Source: Patescibacteria group bacterium UBA2772 | Lineage (GTDB): Bacteria > Patescibacteriota > Minisyncoccia > Moranbacterales > DUUL01 | DNA: 36,622 nt | NCBI GenBank assembly: GCA_002352545.1 | Contig: DEIO01000013.1 | Span: forward strand, 1-36,622 | Direction of reading: 5' to 3' | In this document: positions 1 to 7,780 of the stretch, piece by piece | Layout: the number at the start of each line of letters is the position of its first letter | Position numbering within the stretch: the stretch's first letter is position 1 | Translations under genes and position numbers: made by a program | The notes under the pieces: model-generated | Databases searched by the model: none | Seen by the model: the letters and a program-made list of their open reading frames with translations, nothing else | Told to the model about the DNA's origin: nothing

Positions 1-2
1 TG

Positions 3-74
3 CTCCCGGGGTCGGATTCGAACCGACGACCAATTGATTAACAGTCAACTGCGCTACCACTGCGCCACCCGGGA
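3..74 (-). tRNA. tRNA-Asn (anticodon GTT)
   Basis: Read on the minus strand, this 72-nt segment folds into a full cloverleaf. The 7-bp acceptor stem is TCCCGGG/CCCGGGA, the D stem GCGC/GCGC, the anticodon stem GTTGA/TCAAT with loop CTGTTAA, and the T arm GTCGG-TTCGAAT-CCGAC. The anticodon GTT reads Asn codons. The discriminator base is G and the next bases are CA rather than CCA, so the CCA end appears not to be encoded and would be added after transcription. The window starts two bases beyond the gene, so what lies downstream is unseen. Confidence 0.97.
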
Positions 75-159
75 ATGATCACAAACTGAAAAATTACCAG
101 AATAGGTAACAAACTCAATTATATACGTTTTTTTTGATTTTGCAAGACTTTGTTTGAAC

Positions 160-188
160 TTGATTTTTATTCACGGGAAATCTATACT
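160..188 (+). promoter_or_regulatory. Sigma70-type promoter for argS
   Basis: TTGATT (160-165) and TATACT (183-188) are separated by 17 bp. This would give a leader of about 30 nt before the argS ATG. It is the only good promoter match in the gap after the tRNA. Confidence 0.6.
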
Positions 189-225
189 CAAGATATTGAA
201 AAACATTTAGAATAAGCATTTTATT

Positions 226-1950
226 ATGAAAAAAGAGCTACAAAACTTGATTTTTGAGATTGCTCAAAAAATATTTGAAAATCTTAAATTAGAAAAAGAG
301 GAAATTGAAATTGCCTATCCATCAAAAAAATTTGGAGACTATAGTTCTAATATCTCGATGAAACTAGCCAGTAGATTAAAGAGATCGCCTGTTGAAATTG
401 CTAGGGAAATTAAAGAAGAGCTAGAAAAAGAGGCAAGTGATGATTTTGAGAAAATTGAGGTTGCAGGGCCTGGTTTTTTGAATTTCAAGATGGCTGCAAA
501 GTATTTTGCAAAAGTATTATTGAATGCAGAAAAGAATAAAGAAACTTTTGGTCTTAGTAAAATAGGTGAAGGTAAGAAGGTGATGATTGAATTTGGACAG
601 CCAAACACGCACAAGGCATTTCATGTAGGACATTTAAAGAGTGCAATAAGTGGACTCTCTTTGGTTCGTCTATATGAAGCTATAGGATACAAGGTTATCA
701 AGGTGAATTACTACGGTGATGTTGGTATGCATGTTGCCAAGGCGACTTGGGGGGTTAAGGATCTAGGCTTTCCAGAAGAAATTGAAATTTGGAATGCACA
801 TGAGAAAATGAAATGGATTAATACGGCATATGTGCATGGAGCAAAAAAGTTTGGGGAAGACAAAGACGTGGAAGCATCTATTCGAAAGCTTAATATCGAA
901 ATTTACAATAAAAGTGGAGAAGATTTTGAGTTATATGAAAAAATAAAAAACTGGAGTTTAGAACATCTTGATTTGGTATTTAAAAAACTAGGAGTTGAAT
1001 ATGATAAACAATATCCAGAAAGTGAAGTTTTCGCTGAAGGAATAAAAGTTGTTGAGGCTCATCAGGATGATCTTTTCATAAAGAGTGATGGAGCTTGGAT
1101 TTATGAAGGGAAGAAAGACGGTTTAACTAATTGGGTATTTTTGACCGGAGAAGGGAACGCAACTTATTCAGCAAAAGATCTTGCATTAGGTCTTCGTAAG
1201 TTTAAAGAGTTCAACCCAGATCTTTCTATTATCACAACTTCAATTGAGCAAATTGATTATTTTAGAGCAGTGATACATTGCTTAGAAACTATTAATCCAG
1301 ATATAAAAGATCGCTATGTCCATGTTCCATTTGGTTGGTTGCTTGTTAATGGAAAAAAGACTAGTTCTCGAAAAGGCGTGGAAGCAACGGGGATGGAAGT
1401 GATTGATCAGGCAGAAAAATTAGCAAAAGAAAAAATTTCAGAGAGAGCAACACTTGAGGGAAATGAAAAGGAAGTAATTGAAAAAGTTGCACTAGCTGGT
1501 TTGAAGTTTTTAATCCTTTCGCATGAATTTCATAATAATATCAATTATGATCCAGATGATTTCATTAAACTCGAAGGTTTTTCGGGTCCGTTTGTTTTAT
1601 ATTCTTCTGTAAGAGCGAAGTCAATATTGAGCAAGTTGGATCAAAAAGATCTAACGAAAAATGACTTGCAAAATGTCCAGTTAAAAGAAGAAGAGGTTAT
1701 ATTGATAAAAAAGTTGATGCAATTTCCAGAATTATTACTAGAAGCTGCGAATAAAAGAGCTCCTCATTTATTATGTAGATATTTATATGAACTTTCAAAG
1801 AATTTCAATCTTTTTTATGATAAATGTTCAATCAAAAATGAGAAAGATGAAGAAATTAGGGCTTTTAGAGCATTGTTGGTTGGTTTTGTAGTTGGAGTTT
1901 TTGAAAAAGGTCTAAGAGGACTTGGAATTGATGTTCCAGAAAAAATGTAA
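226..1950 (+). CDS. argS: Arginyl-tRNA synthetase
   Basis: This class I synthetase charges tRNA-Arg with arginine in the cytoplasm. The 574-residue length fits bacterial ArgRS. An N-terminal ArgRS-specific domain covers about residues 1-85. The HIGH motif appears as HVGH at 133-136 and the KMSKS loop as KTSSRKG at 378-384. A DALR-type anticodon-binding region with the ending GLGIDVPEKM closes the protein. The ATG at 226 sits about 38 nt after the promoter -10 box; no clear Shine-Dalgarno site is visible. The gene ends only 21 bp from the convergent DHH-family gene, and no obvious hairpin separates them. Family assignment is firm. Confidence 0.97.
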   Translation: MKKELQNLIFEIAQKIFENLKLEKEEIEIAYPSKKFGDYSSNISMKLASRLKRSPVEIAREIKEELEKEASDDFEKIEVAGPGFLNFKMAAKYFAKVLLNAEKNKETFGLSKIGEGKKVMIEFGQPNTHKAFHVGHLKSAISGLSLVRLYEAIGYKVIKVNYYGDVGMHVAKATWGVKDLGFPEEIEIWNAHEKMKWINTAYVHGAKKFGEDKDVEASIRKLNIEIYNKSGEDFELYEKIKNWSLEHLDLVFKKLGVEYDKQYPESEVFAEGIKVVEAHQDDLFIKSDGAWIYEGKKDGLTNWVFLTGEGNATYSAKDLALGLRKFKEFNPDLSIITTSIEQIDYFRAVIHCLETINPDIKDRYVHVPFGWLLVNGKKTSSRKGVEATGMEVIDQAEKLAKEKISERATLEGNEKEVIEKVALAGLKFLILSHEFHNNINYDPDDFIKLEGFSGPFVLYSSVRAKSILSKLDQKDLTKNDLQNVQLKEEEVILIKKLMQFPELLLEAANKRAPHLLCRYLYELSKNFNLFYDKCSIKNEKDEEIRAFRALLVGFVVGVFEKGLRGLGIDVPEKM

Positions 1951-1971
1951 TCTTTTTGTGATTATCTAAGT

Positions 1972-3096
1972 TTAGTCTAAATTTTCTATTTTATTTAAAA
2001 AGTCTTTTTCAGCAGTGACAAGTTTTTTACTGTCAAAGCTAATTTTGATAATATTCTCTGTTGATTCAACATCATATTCTTTAGCAATTTGTTTTGCCTT
2101 AGATTTGTCTACAAAGTATAGTTGAGCAGAGGTTTCTCCACTTTTTTCGTTGTAAAAAATTGCAAAAACTTGACCCTCAAAGAAATTTTTCTGAATTTCT
2201 TCTAGGATATAAGGGATATCTTTGTGGTTTGCACCAGATTCCCCAAAGTCGTCTGAATCAATAAGTGCCCAAGCCATCTTGAGTTCATCATCCCACTCCA
2301 AGTGAGCCATTACGCGACCCCAAAGTTTTAAAAATGAGAAGGATTTTGTTTTATATAGATATCTGATAACCGTTGATTGATTTGCTTTATACTTCATTAA
2401 TCTTGCTGCTGTTATCATAGCCCTTGGAGTAGTAGTTGCCATCTGGAAACTTTCAGTTGCTGAGATAATTCCAGTTAGAAGTGCTTGAGCAATTTCTTGA
2501 TCGATTTTTGTTTCGTCATGTTCAATGATAAGTCCGGTACAAATTTCTGAAATTGAAGATGCAGTTACATCTATTACATTTGCTTGTCCATAATTTTCGT
2601 TTGAACTTTTGTTATCAATGTTCAGTTTTGGAACTTCAAAAAAAAGATCTGTATTCTCATGATAAATTTCCTGTAAGGATTCAAGGGAAGGTGTTCCAAG
2701 TGTTATAAGTAAATCATATTTGAAGTCTGCTGGCATAAAAGAGAAGTCTCTTGGGTCAATAGAACCTTTCTCTGGTGTGACACGAACTTCAAAATGTTCC
2801 CCCATGTTTTCACTATGAACATTTAGGATTTTGTTATATTTTGTCTTAAACATTAATACAAAATCTCTTGAGCCATTCAAGTTTTTAAGTATTTTTTCTG
2901 GTTTTTTTAAAAAAGATAATTTTTCAGGAAATGTATCATTATAGAAAAAATAACTTTTTTTATTATGTTTTTCTAGATATTTAGCTAACGCAAAAGCTGA
3001 AGAGAGAATATCATCGGTTGGTTTCTGAGGGATGATCAAAAGAATCTCCTGGGATTTTTTTATTAATGGGATTGCTTCATTAGCACTGACTGGCAT
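1972..3096 (-). CDS. DHH-family phosphoesterase-like protein, metal site degenerate
   Basis: The 374-residue protein follows the NrnA/RecJ-like DHH fold. It has an N-terminal Rossmann-like half, a segment matching the 'IDHHxSN...VDxxASSTSE' block (as NIDNKSSNENYG at 159-170, then NVIDVTASSISE), and an 'LLTGIxxATESF' block. In active members this family uses Mn2+ to hydrolyse nanoRNA or pAp. Here the ligands look lost: DxDA is PTDD (26-29), DHH is DNK (161-163), and the 'LDT' aspartate is Gly134. I infer a pseudoenzyme or a protein with a changed role. It is transcribed towards argS from its own promoter. The family is fairly sure, the function unknown. Confidence 0.8.
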   Translation of the reverse strand: MPVSANEAIPLIKKSQEILLIIPQKPTDDILSSAFALAKYLEKHNKKSYFFYNDTFPEKLSFLKKPEKILKNLNGSRDFVLMFKTKYNKILNVHSENMGEHFEVRVTPEKGSIDPRDFSFMPADFKYDLLITLGTPSLESLQEIYHENTDLFFEVPKLNIDNKSSNENYGQANVIDVTASSISEICTGLIIEHDETKIDQEIAQALLTGIISATESFQMATTTPRAMITAARLMKYKANQSTVIRYLYKTKSFSFLKLWGRVMAHLEWDDELKMAWALIDSDDFGESGANHKDIPYILEEIQKNFFEGQVFAIFYNEKSGETSAQLYFVDKSKAKQIAKEYDVESTENIIKISFDSKKLVTAEKDFLNKIENLD

Positions 3097-3149
3097 ATTT
3101 TTATTGAATTTTGTTATTTAAGAGAATCTTTTTTATTTGATAGTCTATT

Positions 3150-3179
3150 AGAATATCACAGAGTTCTGCTGTAGTACAA
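3150..3179 (-). promoter_or_regulatory. Likely promoter of the DHH-family gene
   Basis: On the minus strand, TTGTAC (3174-3179) and TATTCT (3150-3155) are 18 bp apart, with the gene's ATG about 55 nt downstream. The match to consensus is moderate. Confidence 0.4.
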
Positions 3180-3232
3180 TATTGACATGCAAAGATTTTC
3201 GTTGTGCCTTGGGATAATGGTATTTTAAAGCA

Positions 3233-3261
3233 TTGACAAATTTAGTATTTTAGTGTATAAT
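3233..3261 (+). promoter_or_regulatory. Perfect consensus sigma70 promoter (cassette 1)
   Basis: TTGACA (3233-3238), a 17-bp spacer and TATAAT (3256-3261) match the consensus exactly. The in-frame ATG at 3260 lies inside the -10 box, so the gene's true start must be further downstream. Most other promoters in this window are weaker. Confidence 0.9.
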
Positions 3262-3331
3262 GTGGCTAGGTGGTTGGCACCTTATGTTTATTAGTTTTTT
3301 CAAAATTTACTCTATTGAAAGAGGTAAAAAA

Positions 3332-3997
3332 ATGAAAAACATCAGCAAAGTAGCAAGACTTTTGACCATTATTTCTTTGACCATTATTCTTATGAGCGGT
3401 TGTGCAAGGATGGGACCTGATGGTTCCAGACAACGTAGCAACACAGGATGGGGGGCTGGAATAGGAGCTGGAACCGGAGCTATTCTTGGACAGGTTATCG
3501 GTGAAAATACTGAAAGTACATTGATTGGTGGTGGACTAGGAGCACTTTTCGGGGGAATCTTAGGTAATCGAGTTGGGGCCTATATGGATTCTCAACAACG
3601 TGAACTTGAAAAGATTGCAGTGCAGAGTGATCTACTTTCTCTTCGGAGAACTGAAGATGTTTTGCATGCAACTTTTCGTGGCAGGACCATGTTTGCCTAT
3701 GATTCAGCAACTTTGTTGCCCGGAGCCTCTGTGGAAATTCAGCGTGTAGCCAGAATTTTGGCTCAGTTTAACCAGACAATGGTAATGGTGGCTGGTCATA
3801 CAGATACTCAAGGCGATGCTGCTTATAACATGGGATTGTCGGAAGCGAGAGCTAATGCTGTTAAGACGGTTTTAATTCAGTATGGAGCTCATCCTGCAAG
3901 GATTCAAACTATTGGATATGGTGAATCGCAGCCTATCTCTAGCAATCATGCTATGAATAGGCGTGTAGAACTGATTCTTACGCCAATCACGAAGTAG
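3332..3997 (+). CDS. OmpA-family lipoprotein with glycine zipper
   Basis: I place the start at ATG 3332, preceded by AAAGAGGT; the frame is open from 3260 but that ATG lies inside the promoter. The 221-residue product has a lipoprotein signal with lipobox MSGC (Cys24). A glycine-zipper stretch follows (GAGIGAGTGAILG ... GGGLGALFGGILG), then a C-terminal OmpA peptidoglycan-binding domain with GHTDTQGD, LSEARA and NRRVEL motifs. In Gram-negative bacteria such YiaD-like proteins tether the outer membrane to peptidoglycan. The gene is richer in GC than its neighbours (one 60-base line at 3721 has 28 G/C, against 14 in argS at 1681). With its own promoter and terminator it looks like an acquired single-gene unit. 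The domain call is firm; its role here is unclear. Confidence 0.9.
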   Translation: MKNISKVARLLTIISLTIILMSGCARMGPDGSRQRSNTGWGAGIGAGTGAILGQVIGENTESTLIGGGLGALFGGILGNRVGAYMDSQQRELEKIAVQSDLLSLRRTEDVLHATFRGRTMFAYDSATLLPGASVEIQRVARILAQFNQTMVMVAGHTDTQGDAAYNMGLSEARANAVKTVLIQYGAHPARIQTIGYGESQPISSNHAMNRRVELILTPITK

Positions 3998-4045
3998 CTT
4001 GAGTGCTATAAAACAAGAACATTAGCTCTAAATTAGGGCAAAATT

Positions 4046-4076
4046 AACCTCGGAAGATTTATCTTCCGAGGTTTTT
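4046..4076 (+). terminator. Rho-independent terminator after the OmpA-like gene
   Basis: A 12-bp perfect stem (AACCTCGGAAGA / TCTTCCGAGGTT) with a 4-nt loop is followed by TTTTTGT. It closes cassette 1, about 50 bp after the stop codon. Confidence 0.92.
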
Positions 4077-4098
4077 GTATATAAGGTAAATTGTTTCC

Positions 4099-4127
4099 TT
4101 GACAAAAACATTGAAATGATGTATAAT
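4099..4127 (+). promoter_or_regulatory. Perfect consensus sigma70 promoter (cassette 2)
   Basis: TTGACA (4099-4104), a 17-bp spacer and TATAAT (4122-4127). The architecture is identical to the promoter of cassette 1, 20-odd bases after that cassette's terminator. Confidence 0.9.
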
Positions 4128-4186
4128 ACAATCAAAATTTAGTGAAATATTTATTTACACAAACCGATAGAAAAAGGGGAATCAGC

Positions 4187-4600
4187 ATGAAAAAAGCAAT
4201 GAATATTATCGTAAGATTTGTAGTATTGGCAATGGTACTTTCATGTGTATCTTGCGCATCAAGCGGAGGGCATGAAAAATATCGTGGGCATGAAAATTCG
4301 CCTTTTACTCAGTTCGACACTCATAATGTCAATCCTAATGCGGCAATGAACATGAATCCTGCACAGTTTGACGAGTATATGAGAAAGCTCAATGCCATGC
4401 AAAGCTATAAAGATCGAATGAATAAGACCAATGCTGGCTCAGCTGCATCCGAATCAATGTGGGTTGCTCCTACAAAAAACGGGAACGGCGGCGGTTTTAT
4501 CGGAGATGTTTTCAAAACCTTTAATGATACTGTAAGCGGTATCGTAACCGATTTTGGAAGAGAAACCCGGAGAAGCATTCGGGAATCAATAAGGAAATAG
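4187..4600 (+). CDS. Small predicted lipoprotein of unknown function
   Basis: I choose ATG 4187, preceded by AAAAGGGGA at good spacing; the frame is open back to a GTG at 4142 but without ribosome-site support. The product has 137 residues. Its N-terminus has Lys residues, a hydrophobic core and two cysteines (Cys20 in VLSC, Cys23), typical of a lipoprotein signal, although the lipobox is not ideal. The mature part is polar and rich in Asn and Met (NPNAAMNMNPAQF), with a Gly-rich patch followed by a basic C-terminal helix. I do not recognise a family. Like its upstream neighbour it is more GC-rich than the surrounding genome and is a self-contained promoter-gene-terminator unit. Confidence 0.75.
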   Translation: MKKAMNIIVRFVVLAMVLSCVSCASSGGHEKYRGHENSPFTQFDTHNVNPNAAMNMNPAQFDEYMRKLNAMQSYKDRMNKTNAGSAASESMWVAPTKNGNGGGFIGDVFKTFNDTVSGIVTDFGRETRRSIRESIRK

Positions 4601-4624
4601 AATAAAGTTCACTAAGATGTGCTG

Positions 4625-4663
4625 AAACCGGAACGCTCAATGAGTTTGTTCCGGTTTTTCTTT
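4625..4663 (+). terminator. Rho-independent terminator of cassette 2
   Basis: The 10-bp perfect stem AAACCGGAAC / GTTCCGGTTT encloses a 13-nt loop and is followed by TTTTTCTTT. Confidence 0.9.
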
Positions 4664-4696
4664 AGTGTAAAAAGCAAAGCGAAAAAAGACGTTAAT

Positions 4697-4725
4697 TTGA
4701 TAAAAGTCAATAAAATTAGTACAAT
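4697..4725 (+). promoter_or_regulatory. Sigma70 promoter (cassette 3)
   Basis: TTGATA (4697-4702), a 17-bp spacer and TACAAT (4720-4725). It has the same layout as cassettes 1 and 2, slightly weaker in sequence. Confidence 0.75.
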
Positions 4726-4777
4726 ATAAATAATAAGGTAAGTAAGGACAACCTTTTACCACAAAAGGAAGGAAGCA

Positions 4778-5170
4778 ATGAGGAACATAACCGTAGTGAT
4801 GATTTTGACGGCAATTATAATGGTTTATTTGGTGGACACCGCAAAAGCCAATGATTTTGGTGATATACTATCCTCTACTCTTGGTGTTGCAGTTTATGGG
4901 TAAATTGAGGGTAAAAAAACCAAGTCTATTCTGAGAGGTATTGGAACTGGTGCGGCTGGTCAAGTAGTTGTGATATTCTTCAAGAATCTGAATGGTGGAT
5001 TTGCTAATGGAATATGTAATAACAGTGGCCTACAATATTACAGTGAACAGAGTCGTTCTGGTAGACAAACGCGTACTACGCACACTATAAACACTACTGA
5101 AAATTGGCAGAATAATCAGTTTTCAGGAGCGACACGAAGAGAAACCTATAATCGAACTACTAATTGGTAA
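4778..5170 (+). pseudogene. Secreted protein gene interrupted by an in-frame TAA
   Basis: ATG 4778 follows the strong site AAGGAAGGAAGC and opens a frame with a clear signal peptide (hydrophobic core, then VDTAKA). After 41 codons it meets TAA at 4901-4903. The same frame then stays open for a further 88 codons to TAA 5168-5170. The second part carries GIGTGAAGQ, then an Asn/Thr/Arg-rich tail ending in NRTTNW. Promoter, ribosome site, signal peptide and terminator are all intact, so the simplest reading is one nonsense change (for example CAA to TAA) in a gene of about 130 codons. A GTG at 4970 could start the last 66 codons but would give no signal peptide. I recognise no family. Confidence 0.65.
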
Positions 5171-5196
5171 TTCAAAAAAAGTTGTGTAAAAGAATC

Positions 5197-5236
5197 AGAC
5201 TGGGATGTTACAATGTAATATTCCCAGTCTTTTTTT
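5197..5236 (+). terminator. Rho-independent terminator of cassette 3
   Basis: AGACTGGGA pairs with TCCCAGTCT, extended by an inner stem (TGTTAC/GTAATA) with one bulged base, and is followed by a run of six further T. It separates the cassettes from the secA-like operon. Confidence 0.88.
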
Positions 5237-5272
5237 GTCTCAAAAGAGATTTTCGTTAAAATGTGAAAAATA

Positions 5273-5281
5273 TGTTATAAT
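5273..5281 (+). promoter_or_regulatory. Extended -10 promoter of the secA-like gene
   Basis: TGTTATAAT is a perfect extended -10 element (TGnTATAAT). The -35 region (TCGTTA at 5253-5258, 17-bp spacer) is poor. The resulting leader before the ATG at 5411 would be about 120 nt, long for this window. Confidence 0.6.
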
Positions 5282-5410
5282 TATACTGTGGATAAAGTGT
5301 TTAGAAACAGGAAAAATTGACTAAAAAACATAAGTAAGGTGATTGCTCATTATTGTTGTTAAAAACAGCTAACTTTGCTTGTTTGTATTTAGGAGTGTTA
5401 TAAAACAAAA

Positions 5411-7780
5411 ATGAATAAAGACATTGCCCAGTATCGGCGCATAGTTACAAAAATAAACAAACTTGAAACAAAATTCGAAACCCTAAAGGGCAAGGATTTC
5501 GCGGCTAAAACATCGCTTTTGAAGATGAGAGTTGAGTCAGGGGAAGAGTTGGCATTGCTTTTGCCAGAGGCTTTTGCCTTGGTTCGTGAAATCGCACGTA
5601 AAAAAATTGGTCTTTGGGCTCATAATGTTCAACTTCAAGGTGCAATTGCTGCTAGTGAAGGGAAAATTGTCGAAATGAAGACAGGAGAAGGTAAGACATT
5701 ATCTATTATTTTTCCAGCATTTTTAAACGCACTTAGTGGTAAAGGCGTTCATATTGTTACGGCTAATGACTACTTAGCACAGAGAGATGCTGATTTGATG
5801 AGTGAAGTTTTTATGGCTCTAGGTATGAGCGTTGGTGTTGTAACAAGCACAACTGATGAGTTAGAAAGGCGAATCTCTTATGGTGCAGATATTACATATG
5901 TCACAAATAATGAGGTAGGATTCGATTTCTTGAAAGATAACATGCTTTCTGATGAAAAAGATAGGAGACAGAGAAATCTTAATTTTGCAATTGTGGATGA
6001 AGCTGACAGTGTTCTTATTGATGGAGCACAGACACCGCTTGTAATTTCTGATTCACCAAAGACAAATAGGGACGATAAAGATATTTTTGAAGATTTAAAT
6101 AAGCATATTCAAGATCTCAAAAAGAATCTTGATTATAAGGTAAACGAAAAGGAGCGTACAGTCTCTTTGACAATTCCTGGGATTAAAAAGTTAGAAAAAG
6201 TTTTAAATATAGACAATCTATACACACATAATAAAATTGACTATATATATTTTATACAATGCCTTTTGAAAGCTCATGTTCTTTTCAAGAGAGATAAAGA
6301 CTATGTAGTTGATGAGAATAAAGTTGTTATCGTCGATGAGTTTACTGGTAGACTTATGCCACATCATCGCTATTTTCAGGGAGTACATCAAGCAATTGAG
6401 GCAAAAGAAAGTATTCCGATTCAGCAAGAGAATAGAACTTTGGCATCGATTACTTTCCAACATCTATTCAAAAAATACAAAGGAATGACTGGATTCACTG
6501 GAACAGCAAAGTCTTCCGAAAAAGAATTTTTGATGATATACGAGAAAGATGTTGTAGAAATCCCAACTAATAAAAAAATTGTACGAGAAGATAAAAAGGA
6601 TCGTTTTTTTCTTTCGTGGGAGGATAAACTTTCTTATCTATCTTGGACAATGCAAGAACAATATTTTAAAAAAGGAGCCGCTCTTATTGGGACATGTTCA
6701 GTTGAGAAGTCTCACAGAACATATTTGGCCTTGCTTGAAAAAAATATACCTAGTAGTGTTTTGAATGCAAAACATACAAGAAGAGAAGCGGAGATTATTT
6801 CGGAAGCGGGCCAACCACAAGCTGTTACTGTTGCAACTAATATGGCTGGAAGAGGTACTGATATCGAACTTAATGAGAGTGTTAAAGATCTAGGAGGACT
6901 TACTGTTGTTGGTATGGAAAGACATAATGCAAGAAGAATTGATGGTCAATTGATAGGGCGTGCGGGTCGTCAAGGTGATCCTGGTACTACTCAATTTTTC
7001 ATTTCAGCAGAGGATGAAATTTTCAAAGATTCTCTTAGAGATGAATATATTTTGCAATTAAAAAAGAACTTGGATTACACTGAAGGTGTTGAAGACCAAG
7101 TATTGCAAAAGTTTGTAGATAAAGCTCAAAAGAGAATGGAAGGTATTTTCTTTGATCAGAGGGTTGTTGGGTATGAATTTGATAAAGTGATGGAGGCTCA
7201 ACGCAATTCTTTTTATAAGCATAGGGAAAGGATTGTGACAGATCAAGATCTTAGGGAAGAAACATTAGATTTAGTAAGGAAACAGTTATTTTTGCAGTCT
7301 ACGAAAGATTGTAAGATTGAAAAAGCTTCTTTTGGGTCGATGGATGTGGAAAAAATTATTTCAAAATTAAACAATATTATCGGTAATAAGTGGTTCAGAA
7401 TTAAGATAGACAATGGAAGGCAATATCCAATTGGTATATTAAGGAAGCTTATTTATGATAGCGCAGAATCTTATTATTGTGATTTTGAATACTATGTTAC
7501 TTTAGAAAAGACCAGGAAAGTTGAAAAAATTGTAACACTAAAAGTGCTGGACCTTCTTTGGGTTGAGCATTTGAAAAACGTTGAAGAGATTCAGGAAGCA
7601 GCTCTTATAAATTCAATTGGTAAATCAGATTTTTTTGAAAACTATAAAATTCAAATGACAAAAGCTTATCGCAAAATGTTGATTGGAGCACCAAAAATTA
7701 TCTGTTTTACTTTGTTTAGAACAATAAATGAGATGTTTAAAAAGGAAGGAGTTTTTAATAGTAGAGTTAAGAATAGATGA
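5411..7780 (+). CDS. SecA-family preprotein translocase ATPase, divergent
   Basis: The 789-residue protein has the SecA DEAD-box motor. Walker A is MKTGEGKT (89-96), Walker B VDEADS (195-200), followed by the SecA-type LIDGAQTPLVIS (canonical LIDEARTPLIIS). GMTGFTGTAK marks NBD2, and motif VI is QLIGRAGRQGDPG (513-525). The helical scaffold retains WVEHL (717-721), but the block that is normally LRGYAQKDP reads ALINSIGKSD, and the C-terminal zinc-binding tail is absent. Such changes are typical of accessory SecA paralogues, so I leave the symbol blank: it may be SecA2-like or this genome's only SecA. Its TGA overlaps the ATG of the cohesin-like gene by 4 bases, implying coupled translation and perhaps a dedicated export job. 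Confidence 0.9.
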   Translation: MNKDIAQYRRIVTKINKLETKFETLKGKDFAAKTSLLKMRVESGEELALLLPEAFALVREIARKKIGLWAHNVQLQGAIAASEGKIVEMKTGEGKTLSIIFPAFLNALSGKGVHIVTANDYLAQRDADLMSEVFMALGMSVGVVTSTTDELERRISYGADITYVTNNEVGFDFLKDNMLSDEKDRRQRNLNFAIVDEADSVLIDGAQTPLVISDSPKTNRDDKDIFEDLNKHIQDLKKNLDYKVNEKERTVSLTIPGIKKLEKVLNIDNLYTHNKIDYIYFIQCLLKAHVLFKRDKDYVVDENKVVIVDEFTGRLMPHHRYFQGVHQAIEAKESIPIQQENRTLASITFQHLFKKYKGMTGFTGTAKSSEKEFLMIYEKDVVEIPTNKKIVREDKKDRFFLSWEDKLSYLSWTMQEQYFKKGAALIGTCSVEKSHRTYLALLEKNIPSSVLNAKHTRREAEIISEAGQPQAVTVATNMAGRGTDIELNESVKDLGGLTVVGMERHNARRIDGQLIGRAGRQGDPGTTQFFISAEDEIFKDSLRDEYILQLKKNLDYTEGVEDQVLQKFVDKAQKRMEGIFFDQRVVGYEFDKVMEAQRNSFYKHRERIVTDQDLREETLDLVRKQLFLQSTKDCKIEKASFGSMDVEKIISKLNNIIGNKWFRIKIDNGRQYPIGILRKLIYDSAESYYCDFEYYVTLEKTRKVEKIVTLKVLDLLWVEHLKNVEEIQEAALINSIGKSDFFENYKIQMTKAYRKMLIGAPKIICFTLFRTINEMFKKEGVFNSRVKNR

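Noticed and set aside
3183..3218. Second promoter upstream of the OmpA-like gene (TTGACA at 3183, GATAAT at 3213)
   Set aside because: The spacer would be 24 bp, far too long; the perfect promoter at 3233-3261 is sufficient.
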